Of a stretch of DNA of 64,000 nt, positions 1-8,718 are shown one piece after another; within the stretch, counting starts at the first letter, position 1, and each line of letters starts with the position of its first letter. Position numbers and translations under genes: made by a program. The stretch lies in assembly GCF_010500915.1 (NCBI RefSeq), contig NZ_JAAAWP010000004.1:186001-250000 (forward strand). Direction: 5' to 3'. The notes beneath the pieces are model-generated. The model was not told the DNA's origin, did no database searches, and worked only from the letters and a program-made list of their open reading frames with translations. The DNA comes from Alteromonas hispanica. GTDB taxonomy: Bacteria; Pseudomonadota; Gammaproteobacteria; Enterobacterales; Alteromonadaceae.

Positions 1-2
1 CG

Positions 3-992
3 TCACCTTTCCTCTCATACAGCTGGGTTAATGCGTGGATAAACACTTTAGCAGAAGTCCCGCTCGTTGCCTTATTAAGGAAGGATAACGAAGAAATTGG
101 CATGTGCTTCCTCGGGGTACAGAAGCATAGTTATTTTGGACTGAAAATTCGAACGGCTTTTTTAAACCAAGTTGGAAATGAAAAAACGGACCAGATTTGG
201 ATTGAATACAACGGCGTTATTTGTTTGAGTGGATTCAGGGATTTGTTTTTCCGAGAACTTTTCAAGGAACTAGCCAGAAATGGGATAGATAGACTCATCA
301 TCTCCATGACCGAGAAAGAAATTTCGCAAACCATATTAAAACAATCTCAACTTTTTGCTAAACATATCAGCACGATTGGTTTCGTAGCGCATTTATCAAA
401 AAGTAAGGATGTCTTGTCTAGCCACTTTATCTCTAAAAACACACGAAATCAGATAAAAAGAAGTAACAAAAAAATTGAAGACTTATATGGCCCATTGACA
501 ATTCGCAAAGGTGTTACATTCCAGGAAAAAATTGAGATATTTGAAAAACTTGCAACAATGCACCGCATTCAATGGGGACATACAAGAGAAGGAAGTGGCT
601 TTAATAACAGTTATTTTACTCAGCATCACATGACTCTGCTGGAAGAATCAGACTTTTTCGAATTAGTAGAAGTCAAGGGGGGTGAAACAGTTTTGGGTTG
701 CGCTATAAACTTTTTATTTGATAAGACGGTTTACTTTTACTGCTCTGGCATCAATCATCAAATATCTACAAAACACATAAAGCCTGGATACTCTATGCAT
801 AGTATTCTAATGGAGTTTTATCGCAAACAGGGGTTTGAAAGGTATGATTTCATGGGTGGTGACGCTCAATATAAAAAAAGCCTAAGCGATACACAGGTAG
901 ATTTCATTTCAATTTCAGCCCCGCTAGCAACTCAAAAAGGTCGCTTGATCTCATTATATTACAGGTTAAAAAACCTTATTTCTGTAAAGTAA
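3..992 (+). CDS. BioF2/FemAB-like GNAT acyltransferase, 5' end outside the window
   Basis: The reading frame is open to the first bases of the window, so this gene starts upstream; at least 329 residues are present. An internal ATG at 102 cannot be the true start, because the preceding codons read as a typical N-terminal fold of this family (an aromatic SYSWVNAW segment followed by a beta strand). The protein resembles CelD/BcsL-type acyltransferases (BioF2-like GNAT fold). It has a basic patch, KNTRNQIKRSNKK, of the kind found in FemAB-like enzymes, and a late YDFMGGDAQYKKS segment. The family moves acyl or aminoacyl groups onto sugars or peptidoglycan precursors, and the substrate here is unknown. 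It converges with the acetyltransferase gene, leaving one base between the stop codons. Likely role: decoration of the exopolysaccharide, by context only. Confidence 0.75.
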   Translation, partial: SPFLSYSWVNAWINTLAEVPLVALLRKDNEEIGMCFLGVQKHSYFGLKIRTAFLNQVGNEKTDQIWIEYNGVICLSGFRDLFFRELFKELARNGIDRLIISMTEKEISQTILKQSQLFAKHISTIGFVAHLSKSKDVLSSHFISKNTRNQIKRSNKKIEDLYGPLTIRKGVTFQEKIEIFEKLATMHRIQWGHTREGSGFNNSYFTQHHMTLLEESDFFELVEVKGGETVLGCAINFLFDKTVYFYCSGINHQISTKHIKPGYSMHSILMEFYRKQGFERYDFMGGDAQYKKSLSDTQVDFISISAPLATQKGRLISLYYRLKNLISVK

Positions 993-993
993 A

Positions 994-1575
994 TCACTCA
1001 CGAGTTCCAATTACCCTAGCCGGGTTTCCGCCAACAATCGTGCGTTTTGGCACATCATCTATTACTACTGCACCAGCAGCAATCACACTCCCATCTCCAA
1101 CATTTGCCATAATCAAAGCGCTATTGCCTATCCAGCAGTTCTCTCCAACACACACTTTCTTGAATACGCCGCCTTGATCTTTTATTGGCTTTGAAGGGTC
1201 TGAAAAATTATGCTGCCCCTTCCCGCTCATAATGTGTACACCACTACCTAACAAAGTGTTTTTACCAATACTGCATTTACCAATGTTGCATTGGGGCCCA
1301 ATATACACTCCCTCCTCAATGCTTGTATCTTGCTGGGAAAACAATGTACCAAACGAAATGACCGCATCAGATGAGCAGTGTGTAAATACGAAGCGGTAAA
1401 AACCACTGCGTAGGTAGCTTCCCAACTTACCCGGTAGCAGCGACAGTGCCTGACTATAGCTTGAAATGAGCGCATCTTTATTTAACACCAACGTCATCAG
1501 AACATAAGAAATTGTCAGTGGACTTATTAAAAGCGCTAAAACAAAAAAAACACCACGTTTAAGAAGTTGGTTCAT
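994..1575 (-). CDS. Hexapeptide-repeat (LbetaH) acetyltransferase with N-terminal membrane helix
   Basis: The 193-residue protein starts with a hydrophobic helix (about residues 8-30). From about residue 80 it has a left-handed beta-helix made of hexapeptide turns (for example IEEGVYIGPQCNIGKCSIGKNTLLG). It ends with the VIAAGAVVIDDVPKRTIVGGNPARVIG segment usual in CysE/WcaF/NodL-type acetyltransferases. A catalytic-type His occurs in the HIMSGKGQHNF stretch. The expected role is O- or N-acetylation of a sugar from acetyl-CoA at the inner membrane face. Its start overlaps the 3' end of the upstream glycosyltransferase gene by 17 bases, so the two are probably cotranscribed and translationally coupled. 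Confidence 0.82.
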   Translation of the reverse strand: MNQLLKRGVFFVLALLISPLTISYVLMTLVLNKDALISSYSQALSLLPGKLGSYLRSGFYRFVFTHCSSDAVISFGTLFSQQDTSIEEGVYIGPQCNIGKCSIGKNTLLGSGVHIMSGKGQHNFSDPSKPIKDQGGVFKKVCVGENCWIGNSALIMANVGDGSVIAAGAVVIDDVPKRTIVGGNPARVIGTRE

Positions 1576-2776
1576 ATTTTTTCAATGCCTGTTTAAGTGG
1601 CTTTAACTGTTGTTCCCAAGAATATGTATTGTGTAACGCGCTATATGCATTATTTACTAACTGTTGTGCTGTGTCAGCTTTTTTTACGCAATCAACACAA
1701 GCGTCGATAAAGCTGCTCTCTTCATCAACGATAAACATAGTTGATTCATTAGCGTAATTTATTCCCTCTGCCCCCATACTGGTGCTTATTACAGGTAATT
1801 TGCATGCAGCAGCTTGTAGCATCTTGTTCTGAACACCCCTGGCAATTCGAAACGGAGCAACAAAAGCCGTCGCTTTATGAAAGTAAGGAAGCATGTCGTC
1901 TACAAACCCGGTAACTTCAATAGTCTTGTCTCGTTCTGACAATTGCTGTATCTCTTTTGTTGGATTCATACCTCCAACTGTAAAAGTAGCGCCAGGCAAA
2001 CGTTGCTTTATTGAGGGCCAGCAACGTTCTACAAACCACATTACTGCGTCTACATTTGGTTTGTAATCCATTACGCCAGTGAAAAGAAAGTTTGTGTCTG
2101 TGACTTGTGCGGGCGCGGGGTAAAAAGCGGAAAAATCTAAACCGTTTCCCAATACTTTGACTGGTTTAAGGGCACTCACTGTTTTTTCAAATAATCGGGT
2201 TTCTTCTTTTGCAATAAGAAATGTGTCTTCAAAATCTTTGTTCGCTCTCGCTTCAAGTCTTTTTATTAGCTTACCCTCTCGACGATACACTGCGCTCATG
2301 AGAAATGAACTCGACTCAGCATACTGCCGCCACTTATCAGAGTCTACATCCATCATATCCATAAAGAGCGCACAGGTTCGTGCGTGATAATGGGGAGCAT
2401 TAAAAACGTAATAACCTAAGCTTGAGGCGCTGAGTAATAGTGCGTCGCAGCCACCTCTTAAACGCGCATTTACTTCCTTCTGAAGTGCGCTGCTATAAAA
2501 CGCGCCAACACTAATGGCTTGCCGGTGAAGCATTGCCCAACTGTAGCGCAACACTTTATGAGACAACGGGTATACGGTGACTGAAATATTAAGCTTTTCA
2601 CGAAGCGCGTTAGCATCTGCATGGTCCTGTTCGCTTTCGCCTAAACACAGCACATCAACTTGATAGCCAAGTTGCGTTAAAAATTCAACTTGATGATAAG
2701 TACGAAGCTTTTCGCCCTTATTCGGCGGATAGGGCACCCGTTGAGATACGACAGTAATGTTGCGCGGCTTCGCCAT
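1559..2776 (-). CDS. XrtA/PEP-CTERM-type glycosyltransferase (TIGR03087-like, GT4 fold)
   Basis: This is a GT-B glycosyltransferase of about 405 residues. The N-terminal VVSQRVPYPPNKGEKLRTYH segment and the following Rossmann fold are characteristic of the sugar transferase family tied to exosortase A loci (TIGR03087 as I recall it). The C-terminal half has FTGVMDYKPNVDAVMWF, an EVTGFVDDM turn, and GVQNKMLQAAACKLPVIST, where the usual GT4 acidic motif region binds the nucleotide sugar. Methionines at 2794, 2788 and 2776 are in frame. I prefer 2776 because a GGACG element lies about eight bases upstream and the family usually begins just before the first beta strand. It probably acts in the cytoplasm on the lipid-linked repeat unit, and it heads a two-gene operon with the hexapeptide acetyltransferase. 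Confidence 0.85.
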   Translation of the reverse strand: MAKPRNITVVSQRVPYPPNKGEKLRTYHQVEFLTQLGYQVDVLCLGESEQDHADANALREKLNISVTVYPLSHKVLRYSWAMLHRQAISVGAFYSSALQKEVNARLRGGCDALLLSASSLGYYVFNAPHYHARTCALFMDMMDVDSDKWRQYAESSSFLMSAVYRREGKLIKRLEARANKDFEDTFLIAKEETRLFEKTVSALKPVKVLGNGLDFSAFYPAPAQVTDTNFLFTGVMDYKPNVDAVMWFVERCWPSIKQRLPGATFTVGGMNPTKEIQQLSERDKTIEVTGFVDDMLPYFHKATAFVAPFRIARGVQNKMLQAAACKLPVISTSMGAEGINYANESTMFIVDEESSFIDACVDCVKKADTAQQLVNNAYSALHNTYSWEQQLKPLKQALKKYEPTS

Positions 2777-2984
2777 TTTTGCGTCCATTAACAAAATTTT
2801 TATTTCCCGCCGCTATAGTACGTTGAAGGCTGTAACTCGTCAAAATTACGAACAGTAAAAGTTTCGATTCCAACCTATTGGACGATTGCATAAGCAGGCA
2901 AACACATTGGCATTGCATAACAACTAATATAAAGTATTGCGAAGATATTACATTACCCATCACGGATGAAATATAAGTAGCCCA
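2777..2984. other. Divergent intergenic region between two polysaccharide operons
   Basis: About 200 bases separate the divergent glycosyltransferase and lyase-like genes. This stretch must hold promoters for both directions. It is AT-rich with several TATAAT-like words, but I could not fix a convincing -35/-10 pair, operator or hairpin. Confidence 0.4.
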
Positions 2985-5543
2985 ATGCAGTATAATGTTT
3001 TTAGTTTACATAACGCGAGTGCGCATACTCAACGCGGCTCATTCTGTGTTGGAGTGCCCTGCCCTAGAGGTAAATTCTCGGTTTCAGACTCACTCGAGTT
3101 GATTGATGAAAATAGCGATTACGTACAAGCCTCTATAGAAGCGCGGCATTTGTGGCACGATGGTTCAGTTAAGTGGCTGTACATCACGGGTATAACGTCT
3201 TTATCGTCACATGAATCGAAAAAATACTCGCTTAAATTGGCGACAACTTCTCAGCCCACGTACATTAACCCAGTTAAACTCATCGATTCGAATAGTCAGT
3301 TAGAAATACAGTTGTCAAACGGCAAGGTGGTTACAGTAAGTCGAAATCGCCCGGGGTTCATCAATTTTAATAACGAACTTACAACCTCGTTTACCCACCA
3401 TAGCGATAGTAAATACAAAACCCTATCCTTTGTGCATATTAATGAGTTCAGTTATGAGGTGTTAAGAAGCCATTGCCACAATGTAGCAGTAAAAATTAAG
3501 CACAAAGGGCAGCTTGAAATACAAAACAAAGCACTGGATGTTGAAATTGAAAGCACAATTTTTTTAGCAGATGGTGACGTGCTAAGCGACATCACCATAA
3601 CGAATCCAGCGGCATCTTTGCACCCAAATGGGCAGTGGGATTTAGGCGACCCTTCATCAATTTACATTAATGAACTGTCACTCGCGGTAAACAAACAAGC
3701 GAGCACGTTAGTTGTAAACGATGAACTGAAACTTAATGCGCCCTTTAATAAGACGGTCATTCATCAAGCATCTAGTGGAAAGGCCCATTGGCAAAGCCCC
3801 GTGCACGTTAATGCAGCAGGTGAGGTTAACTTAGCCCACAAAGGGGTTAACGTTTATTGCAATGGCGAATTGGAATACGAAACTGAGCAATGCCAACCGC
3901 TCGCTACATTTGAATTAGAAGACAGCGTCTGCCTTACGCTTGACGCTAAAGAGTTTTGGCAGCACTTTCCCTCAGTAATGACCGCCACCAAAGATAGTAC
4001 ATTCGTGAGCCTACTGGGCGCAAAAGACAGTGAACCGCAAGAGTTACAACCAGGTGAGCAATTAACGCGCCGAATAACGTTATCCACAGGCCCACTTACA
4101 ACCTTTGACGTGACACTTAGCAAAAGCTGGGTTCAGCACTCCTCTTGTCTTCCTTTTGCCCCATTTAACGCACCTCAACAGCTTCAGCAACTGGTGGATA
4201 AGGGAATAAGTGGTGACAATTCATTTTTTCACAAACGGGACGCTATTGACGAGTACGGCTGGCGGCATTTTGGTGAATTGTATGCCGATCATGAAAAAGC
4301 ACTGGCACCTGATACGCCATTTTTTGTGTCGCATTACAATAATCAGTACGACCCCCTCTGCGGCATGCTGTATCAGTGGGCAGTAACCGGCGAGCAGTGC
4401 TGGAAGGAGCTTGCCGACAACTTAGCCAAGCATGTAGCAAACATAGATGTGTATCACACCACGCTAGATAAACCTGAATATTCTGGCGGGCTGTTTTGGC
4501 ATACCGATCATTATGTGCCTGCCCATACGGCCACACACAGAACCTACTCCCAAAATCAGCCCACTGGGGTATATGAAGATCACGCGGGCGGCGGCGGCCC
4601 GGGTGGTCAGCATTGTTACACCAACGGATTACTGCATCATTACCTGTTAACCGGCAGTACTACCTCTAAACAGGCCTTACTGAAAATTTGCGGATGGATA
4701 GAGGGTTATTACGAGGGCGACGGCACACTATTAAATGCACTACTGTTGATAAAAAATGCCGGCACAGAAGGATTAAAAAACGTAAAAACTGGCCAATACC
4801 CTCTCGATAGGGGTACCGGCAATTATCTACAGGCCCTAATGGACAGGTACGCGGTATTAAACGATATAAGCGACCTTAAAAAGTGTGCCCATATTATTAA
4901 ACACACGGTATCGCCAAGCGATGACATTGCTCAGCGCCAGCTACACAATGTTGAATCCACCTGGTTTTATACTGTCTTTTTCCAAGCTGTGTGCCGCTTT
5001 ATTCAAATAAAAGAACAGCTTAACCAAAGCGACTACGACTATACCTATGCGGTATATTCATTAACCCATTACGTAACTTACATGCTTGAGCATGAGTATG
5101 CGTATTTAGACAAGCCCGATATTTTAGAGTTTCCCAACGAAACCTGGACAGGCCAAGACTTGCGCAAACTTTGCTTATTCGCGTTTGCAAAGGCCTACAT
5201 GCCAGCACTTGCACCGGCATTAGAACAAAAAAAGCAAAGCCTGCAACAGCAAATTATTGAAAGACTGCAAAACTCAGAAGAAAGCGAAACCACCCGTCTT
5301 TTATGCCTTATGATGCAAAATATGAATTTTGTTGACTACGAACAAGCAGCATCACCCACCACTGATTTTTTGAATGCACTTTCATGCGGGCACAGCGCTA
5401 ATGACTACGGACCATTTTCTGTTAATACAGAAAGCCTAATCACTTTCGTTATGCGCACGCTTCGTAAGTTTTCGCTGCGCAGAGAGCGCAGCCAAGCGGT
5501 TAAACGATTCCCGAAATTTCAGCAATGGTTGGGTAAGCCATGA
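2985..5543 (+). CDS. Large RIFT-barrel / alpha-toroid protein, putative polysaccharide lyase (PcRglX/YetA-like)
   Basis: This 852-residue protein has no signal peptide or membrane helix. The first roughly 370 residues are beta-rich with repeated strand patterns, starting with FCVGVPCPRGKF and an ARHLWHDGSVKWLYI segment. That resembles the RIFT-barrel N-terminal domain of exo-rhamnogalacturonan lyase-type (PcRglX/YetA) proteins. The middle is helical and aromatic-rich, as in alpha/alpha-toroid polysaccharide-active enzymes: FFVSHYNNQYDPL, GGLFWHTDHYVPAHTATHR and EDHAGGGGPGGQHCYTNGLL. His and Tyr residues in these motifs are candidate catalytic groups. It opens a rightward operon of polysaccharide genes. 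A cytoplasmic lyase-like protein in an export locus is unexpected, so it may trim or recycle intermediates. The fold assignment is from memory of motif style, not a search. Confidence 0.5.
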   Translation: MQYNVFSLHNASAHTQRGSFCVGVPCPRGKFSVSDSLELIDENSDYVQASIEARHLWHDGSVKWLYITGITSLSSHESKKYSLKLATTSQPTYINPVKLIDSNSQLEIQLSNGKVVTVSRNRPGFINFNNELTTSFTHHSDSKYKTLSFVHINEFSYEVLRSHCHNVAVKIKHKGQLEIQNKALDVEIESTIFLADGDVLSDITITNPAASLHPNGQWDLGDPSSIYINELSLAVNKQASTLVVNDELKLNAPFNKTVIHQASSGKAHWQSPVHVNAAGEVNLAHKGVNVYCNGELEYETEQCQPLATFELEDSVCLTLDAKEFWQHFPSVMTATKDSTFVSLLGAKDSEPQELQPGEQLTRRITLSTGPLTTFDVTLSKSWVQHSSCLPFAPFNAPQQLQQLVDKGISGDNSFFHKRDAIDEYGWRHFGELYADHEKALAPDTPFFVSHYNNQYDPLCGMLYQWAVTGEQCWKELADNLAKHVANIDVYHTTLDKPEYSGGLFWHTDHYVPAHTATHRTYSQNQPTGVYEDHAGGGGPGGQHCYTNGLLHHYLLTGSTTSKQALLKICGWIEGYYEGDGTLLNALLLIKNAGTEGLKNVKTGQYPLDRGTGNYLQALMDRYAVLNDISDLKKCAHIIKHTVSPSDDIAQRQLHNVESTWFYTVFFQAVCRFIQIKEQLNQSDYDYTYAVYSLTHYVTYMLEHEYAYLDKPDILEFPNETWTGQDLRKLCLFAFAKAYMPALAPALEQKKQSLQQQIIERLQNSEESETTRLLCLMMQNMNFVDYEQAASPTTDFLNALSCGHSANDYGPFSVNTESLITFVMRTLRKFSLRRERSQAVKRFPKFQQWLGKP

Positions 5544-5568
5544 TTGCCACAACAACCCGTTTAATATC

Positions 5569-6585
5569 ATGAATAGCGATATAAGCAGCCCTATGAGCAG
5601 CAGTACAAGTAACACTCAAATACATAAAGTAGTCAGCTTTGTAATTCCTCATAAAGGCCGCGAGACTATGCTGCTACAAACGCTGGATAGCATAAAACGG
5701 CAAACGCTAGACGCTGAAAAATTTGAAGTAATTATTGTTAGCCAAAACGAAAACGTATCGCAAACCTTAGCCGAATACGAACGGCATTTCTCGCTCACAG
5801 TAATGCATAACGACGATGCTAACAGCATCTCGCACTCTAGAAACATAGGGGCAGCGAAGGCTACTGGCACCTACCTAGCTTTCCTTGATGCCGATGTAAG
5901 CCTAGCGGCAAACTACACCACCATCATGCTGCAAACGCTACAACACACACCTTCACTCGCCCTCGTTGCTGCTATGCAAGTAAACTCAGAACACGCACCA
6001 CCTTTAGAGCGAATTAGAACAGCGCTAAGTAACGCCGAGCTTGATACCACCGTTAGCTTTTTACCCGGGCGAAATCTCTTTCTACACCGAGACACGTTTG
6101 CGACCGTTGGCGGGTTTCCAGAACACCTGCTCACCTGTGAAGACTATTACTTTACCGGGCAAGTGAGAGAATATGGCGGCCTTTACTACACGTCTGAAAC
6201 ACATTACGTGCACTTAGGGGAAGATAAAGACTTTAGCCCCATGTTTAAAAAAGAAATATGGCGCGGGCAATCCAATATTGCATCAACAAGCGGCAGGCCC
6301 ATTCCCCTTCGTGAGCTACCTAGTTTTATTGTGCCCTTTGCTGTCACCTTGGGCGTTTTATTTTTATTAATTTGCCTGCTGTATTCATACACCAACTTCG
6401 CTATTATGTTTAGCATAATCGCAGGAGCACCTCTTCTGGCGTACACATTTAGGCTTAAAAAGCTGGTAGGCAGTAGGGTATCGTTTTTCAATTGCCTTAG
6501 CTTTTACCTTGTGTATTTTCCAGCAAGAGCCATAGGAACAGTATTGGGAGTACGCGGCGCGGTAACCACCAACTCGCATAAATAA
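5569..6585 (+). CDS. Family 2 glycosyltransferase with C-terminal membrane helices
   Basis: A GT-A fold is clear: VSFVIPHKGRETMLLQTLDSI near residue 24, ISHSRNIGAAKATGTYLAFLDADV with the acidic DAD nucleotide-sugar/metal motif near residue 105, then a PGRNLFLHRDTF segment and an ED pair (LLTCEDYYF) as the likely catalytic base. Two hydrophobic segments follow near residues 255-285 and a third stretch near 305-325, so the enzyme is membrane-bound. It lies 25 bases after the lyase-like gene and 2 bases before the next gene, inside a tight operon. It should add one sugar of the repeat unit at the cytoplasmic side of the inner membrane. Donor and acceptor cannot be read from the sequence. Confidence 0.85.
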   Translation: MNSDISSPMSSSTSNTQIHKVVSFVIPHKGRETMLLQTLDSIKRQTLDAEKFEVIIVSQNENVSQTLAEYERHFSLTVMHNDDANSISHSRNIGAAKATGTYLAFLDADVSLAANYTTIMLQTLQHTPSLALVAAMQVNSEHAPPLERIRTALSNAELDTTVSFLPGRNLFLHRDTFATVGGFPEHLLTCEDYYFTGQVREYGGLYYTSETHYVHLGEDKDFSPMFKKEIWRGQSNIASTSGRPIPLRELPSFIVPFAVTLGVLFLLICLLYSYTNFAIMFSIIAGAPLLAYTFRLKKLVGSRVSFFNCLSFYLVYFPARAIGTVLGVRGAVTTNSHK

Positions 6586-6587
6586 TA

Positions 6588-7700
6588 ATGAAAATATTGC
6601 AGTTTATATGTTCTACAGGGTTTTACGGCGCAGAGCGCTGGGTATTAGCACTGTCTAAACACATGCCTAGCAATGTGACTAGCGAGCTGGCAGTAACATT
6701 AGAGCCGGGCACGGAAGACCTAGAGCTTGTTAAGCAATTTAAACCCATTGGTAAAACCCACCATGTTCCTATGCATGGACGTTTCGATGTAGGCGCGGTA
6801 AAAAAGCTGGCAGCCCTGATTAAAGACAACAACATCGACATTATTCACACCCACGGTTACAAATCAGATATTTTAGGGGTTATGGCCGCTAAAAAAGCCG
6901 GTATCCCCTGTGTAGTAACGCCCCACGGTTTTGAAAATGCGGCAGACTTTAAGCTTCGCCTGTTTATTTGGGCTGGCTGCCAAGCCATGCGCTTTGCCGA
7001 TAAAGTGGTTCCCCTTTCTAAGCAGTTACTTGCAGACGTGAAAAAATTTAACGTTGCTGAGCACAAGCTTGCTTATATTCAAAATGGCGTAGACTTATCA
7101 GAAGTTGAGGCTGTAAGAATAACCAAGAAACCAAAGCCGGAGAACAGTAAAAAGGTAATAGGTTTTGTGGGGCAAATGATAAGCCGTAAAAACATTACCG
7201 CCATACTCGACTGTTTCGATGCGTTGTATAAAAAACGACAAGACATTCAGCTGGTGTTTCTTGGTGATGGCGAAGATCGCCCTAAATTAGAATCGTATGC
7301 GGATACCCTTGATAGTGACCACGCTATCTCATTTTTGGGTTTTAGAAATGACAGGCTAGAACAGCTTCGCGATTTTGATATGTTTGTAATGACCTCCACC
7401 CTTGAAGGCATTCCCCGCTGTTTAATGGAAGCCTGCGCCATGGAAATTCCGGTGTCGGCTTACGATATTGCGGGCATCGATCAACTCATTACCCACAAAG
7501 AAAGCGGTTTACTTACTCCTTTGCATAACACCGAGCAATTACAAAAAGACTGGGAAACCCTGCTAGACGATACCGACTACGCCCAGCAACTCGCACAAAA
7601 TGCGCGTGCCTTCGTACAAGAACACTTTTCGGCACAGCGCATGGCCGACGAATACTATGCGTTGTTTTCAACCATGTTAAACGAGAAGCGCCATGGGTAA
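6588..7700 (+). CDS. Family 4 glycosyltransferase (GT-B)
   Basis: The 370-residue protein has the full GT4 pattern. An N-terminal FYGAERWVLALSKHM glycine turn is followed by IIHTHGYKSDILG and PCVVTPHGFENA. After a linker comes IGFVGQMISRKNITAILDCF, the GDGEDRPKLE segment, and a C-terminal motif STLEGIPRCLMEACAMEIPVSA with its E-x7-E arrangement for donor binding. It has no signal peptide. The stop codon overlaps the start of the deacetylase gene in an 8-base ATGNNTAA-type overlap, so translation is probably coupled. It is a cytoplasmic or peripheral inner-membrane enzyme adding one sugar to the XrtA-linked polysaccharide repeat unit. Confidence 0.87.
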   Translation: MKILQFICSTGFYGAERWVLALSKHMPSNVTSELAVTLEPGTEDLELVKQFKPIGKTHHVPMHGRFDVGAVKKLAALIKDNNIDIIHTHGYKSDILGVMAAKKAGIPCVVTPHGFENAADFKLRLFIWAGCQAMRFADKVVPLSKQLLADVKKFNVAEHKLAYIQNGVDLSEVEAVRITKKPKPENSKKVIGFVGQMISRKNITAILDCFDALYKKRQDIQLVFLGDGEDRPKLESYADTLDSDHAISFLGFRNDRLEQLRDFDMFVMTSTLEGIPRCLMEACAMEIPVSAYDIAGIDQLITHKESGLLTPLHNTEQLQKDWETLLDDTDYAQQLAQNARAFVQEHFSAQRMADEYYALFSTMLNEKRHG

Positions 7701-8718
7701 ACCCAACGTTTTATTTGTGCTAACCATAGACACGGAAGAAGAATGGCAGTGGGACGATGAATTTCCACAACACGATTGTTCGGTACAAAACGTAAAACAG
7801 CTTCCTGCATTTCAAGCCTTTTGTGAGTCGCTAGGCATAAGGCCCACCTATTTTGTTGACTATGCTGTGGCCAACGACGCTCAAGGCAGTGGTATTCTTC
7901 GCGAGTTTGTACAAACCAAAAAAGCAGAAGTTGGTGCACACTTACACCCATGGTGTAACCCACCTTACTTTGGCAAAACCACCGAAGCCGAAAGCCACGT
8001 GATTAATTTGCCGGAAGAACAAGTTGTACAAAAGCTAGATGAACTAAACCGGGTGATCAATGAAAAAATTGGGGTAACGCCACGTTCCTTTAGAAGCGGC
8101 CGTTGGGGTATGAAGGGTAAAACCCTTGAGCTACTTGCCTCGAGAGGTATTACCGTAGACAGCAGTGTATATCCGTTTTACAAGAACGACTTTTTTCACT
8201 GCAAAGGTGCCCCTGTTACTCCCTATTACCCAAGCTTCGATAACGCCCTTGCCCCCGGTGAACAGCAAAACATTATGGAGTTGCCGGTAACGGCAGGGTT
8301 TAACACCACTCATTTCTCCATGGCAGACAAAGTGCATACTGCGTTTTCTAGCGGTATTATTTCAGCCATAAAGCCTGTTGGTATTTTGTGGCATACAAAA
8401 CTGCTACGAAAAATTTATTTAAGCCCAGAGCTTACGCATAGCGAAGACATGAACACCCTAGTAGATATCTGTTTAGATAAAAAGTACCCTGTAATACACA
8501 TGTATCTGCACAGCTCTAGCTTAATTGATGGGGCAACTGGGCTGTTAAATATAGACGACGCTTTTGGCACAATTTGCACGCGCATAAGCGCTGTTGTTTC
8601 TCATCTTCAAGAAAGGGCGGATGTGTCGTTTTGCACCATTACCGAAGCGGCGACACGATTAAAAGCAGCACCCGCAGCCGTGCAAACTTGCGCAGAAGGC
8701 CAATACAGCTATGAGTAG
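7693..8718 (+). CDS. Polysaccharide deacetylase (NodB-type carbohydrate esterase 4 fold)
   Basis: The protein starts directly in the NodB fold: VLFVLTIDTEEEW contains the first Asp pair (catalytic base and metal ligand). GAHLHPWCNPP gives the metal-binding histidines, here as HLH rather than the common HxxxH. RSFRSGRWGMKG stands for motif 3. IHMYLHSSSL near the C-terminus supplies the final His. The family removes N- or O-acetyl groups from sugars using a bound divalent metal. There is no signal peptide, so it probably acts in the cytoplasm on a lipid-linked or nucleotide-linked intermediate. It overlaps both neighbours by 8 bases, in the middle of a tight operon. A second, more canonical deacetylase lies at 35394-36233. 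Confidence 0.85.
   Translation: MGKPNVLFVLTIDTEEEWQWDDEFPQHDCSVQNVKQLPAFQAFCESLGIRPTYFVDYAVANDAQGSGILREFVQTKKAEVGAHLHPWCNPPYFGKTTEAESHVINLPEEQVVQKLDELNRVINEKIGVTPRSFRSGRWGMKGKTLELLASRGITVDSSVYPFYKNDFFHCKGAPVTPYYPSFDNALAPGEQQNIMELPVTAGFNTTHFSMADKVHTAFSSGIISAIKPVGILWHTKLLRKIYLSPELTHSEDMNTLVDICLDKKYPVIHMYLHSSSLIDGATGLLNIDDAFGTICTRISAVVSHLQERADVSFCTITEAATRLKAAPAAVQTCAEGQYSYE

Noticed and set aside
2800-2984. Sigma-54 promoter ahead of the lyase-like gene (a TTGGCATTGC word)
   Set aside because: The GG to GC spacing is wrong for a -24/-12 promoter.
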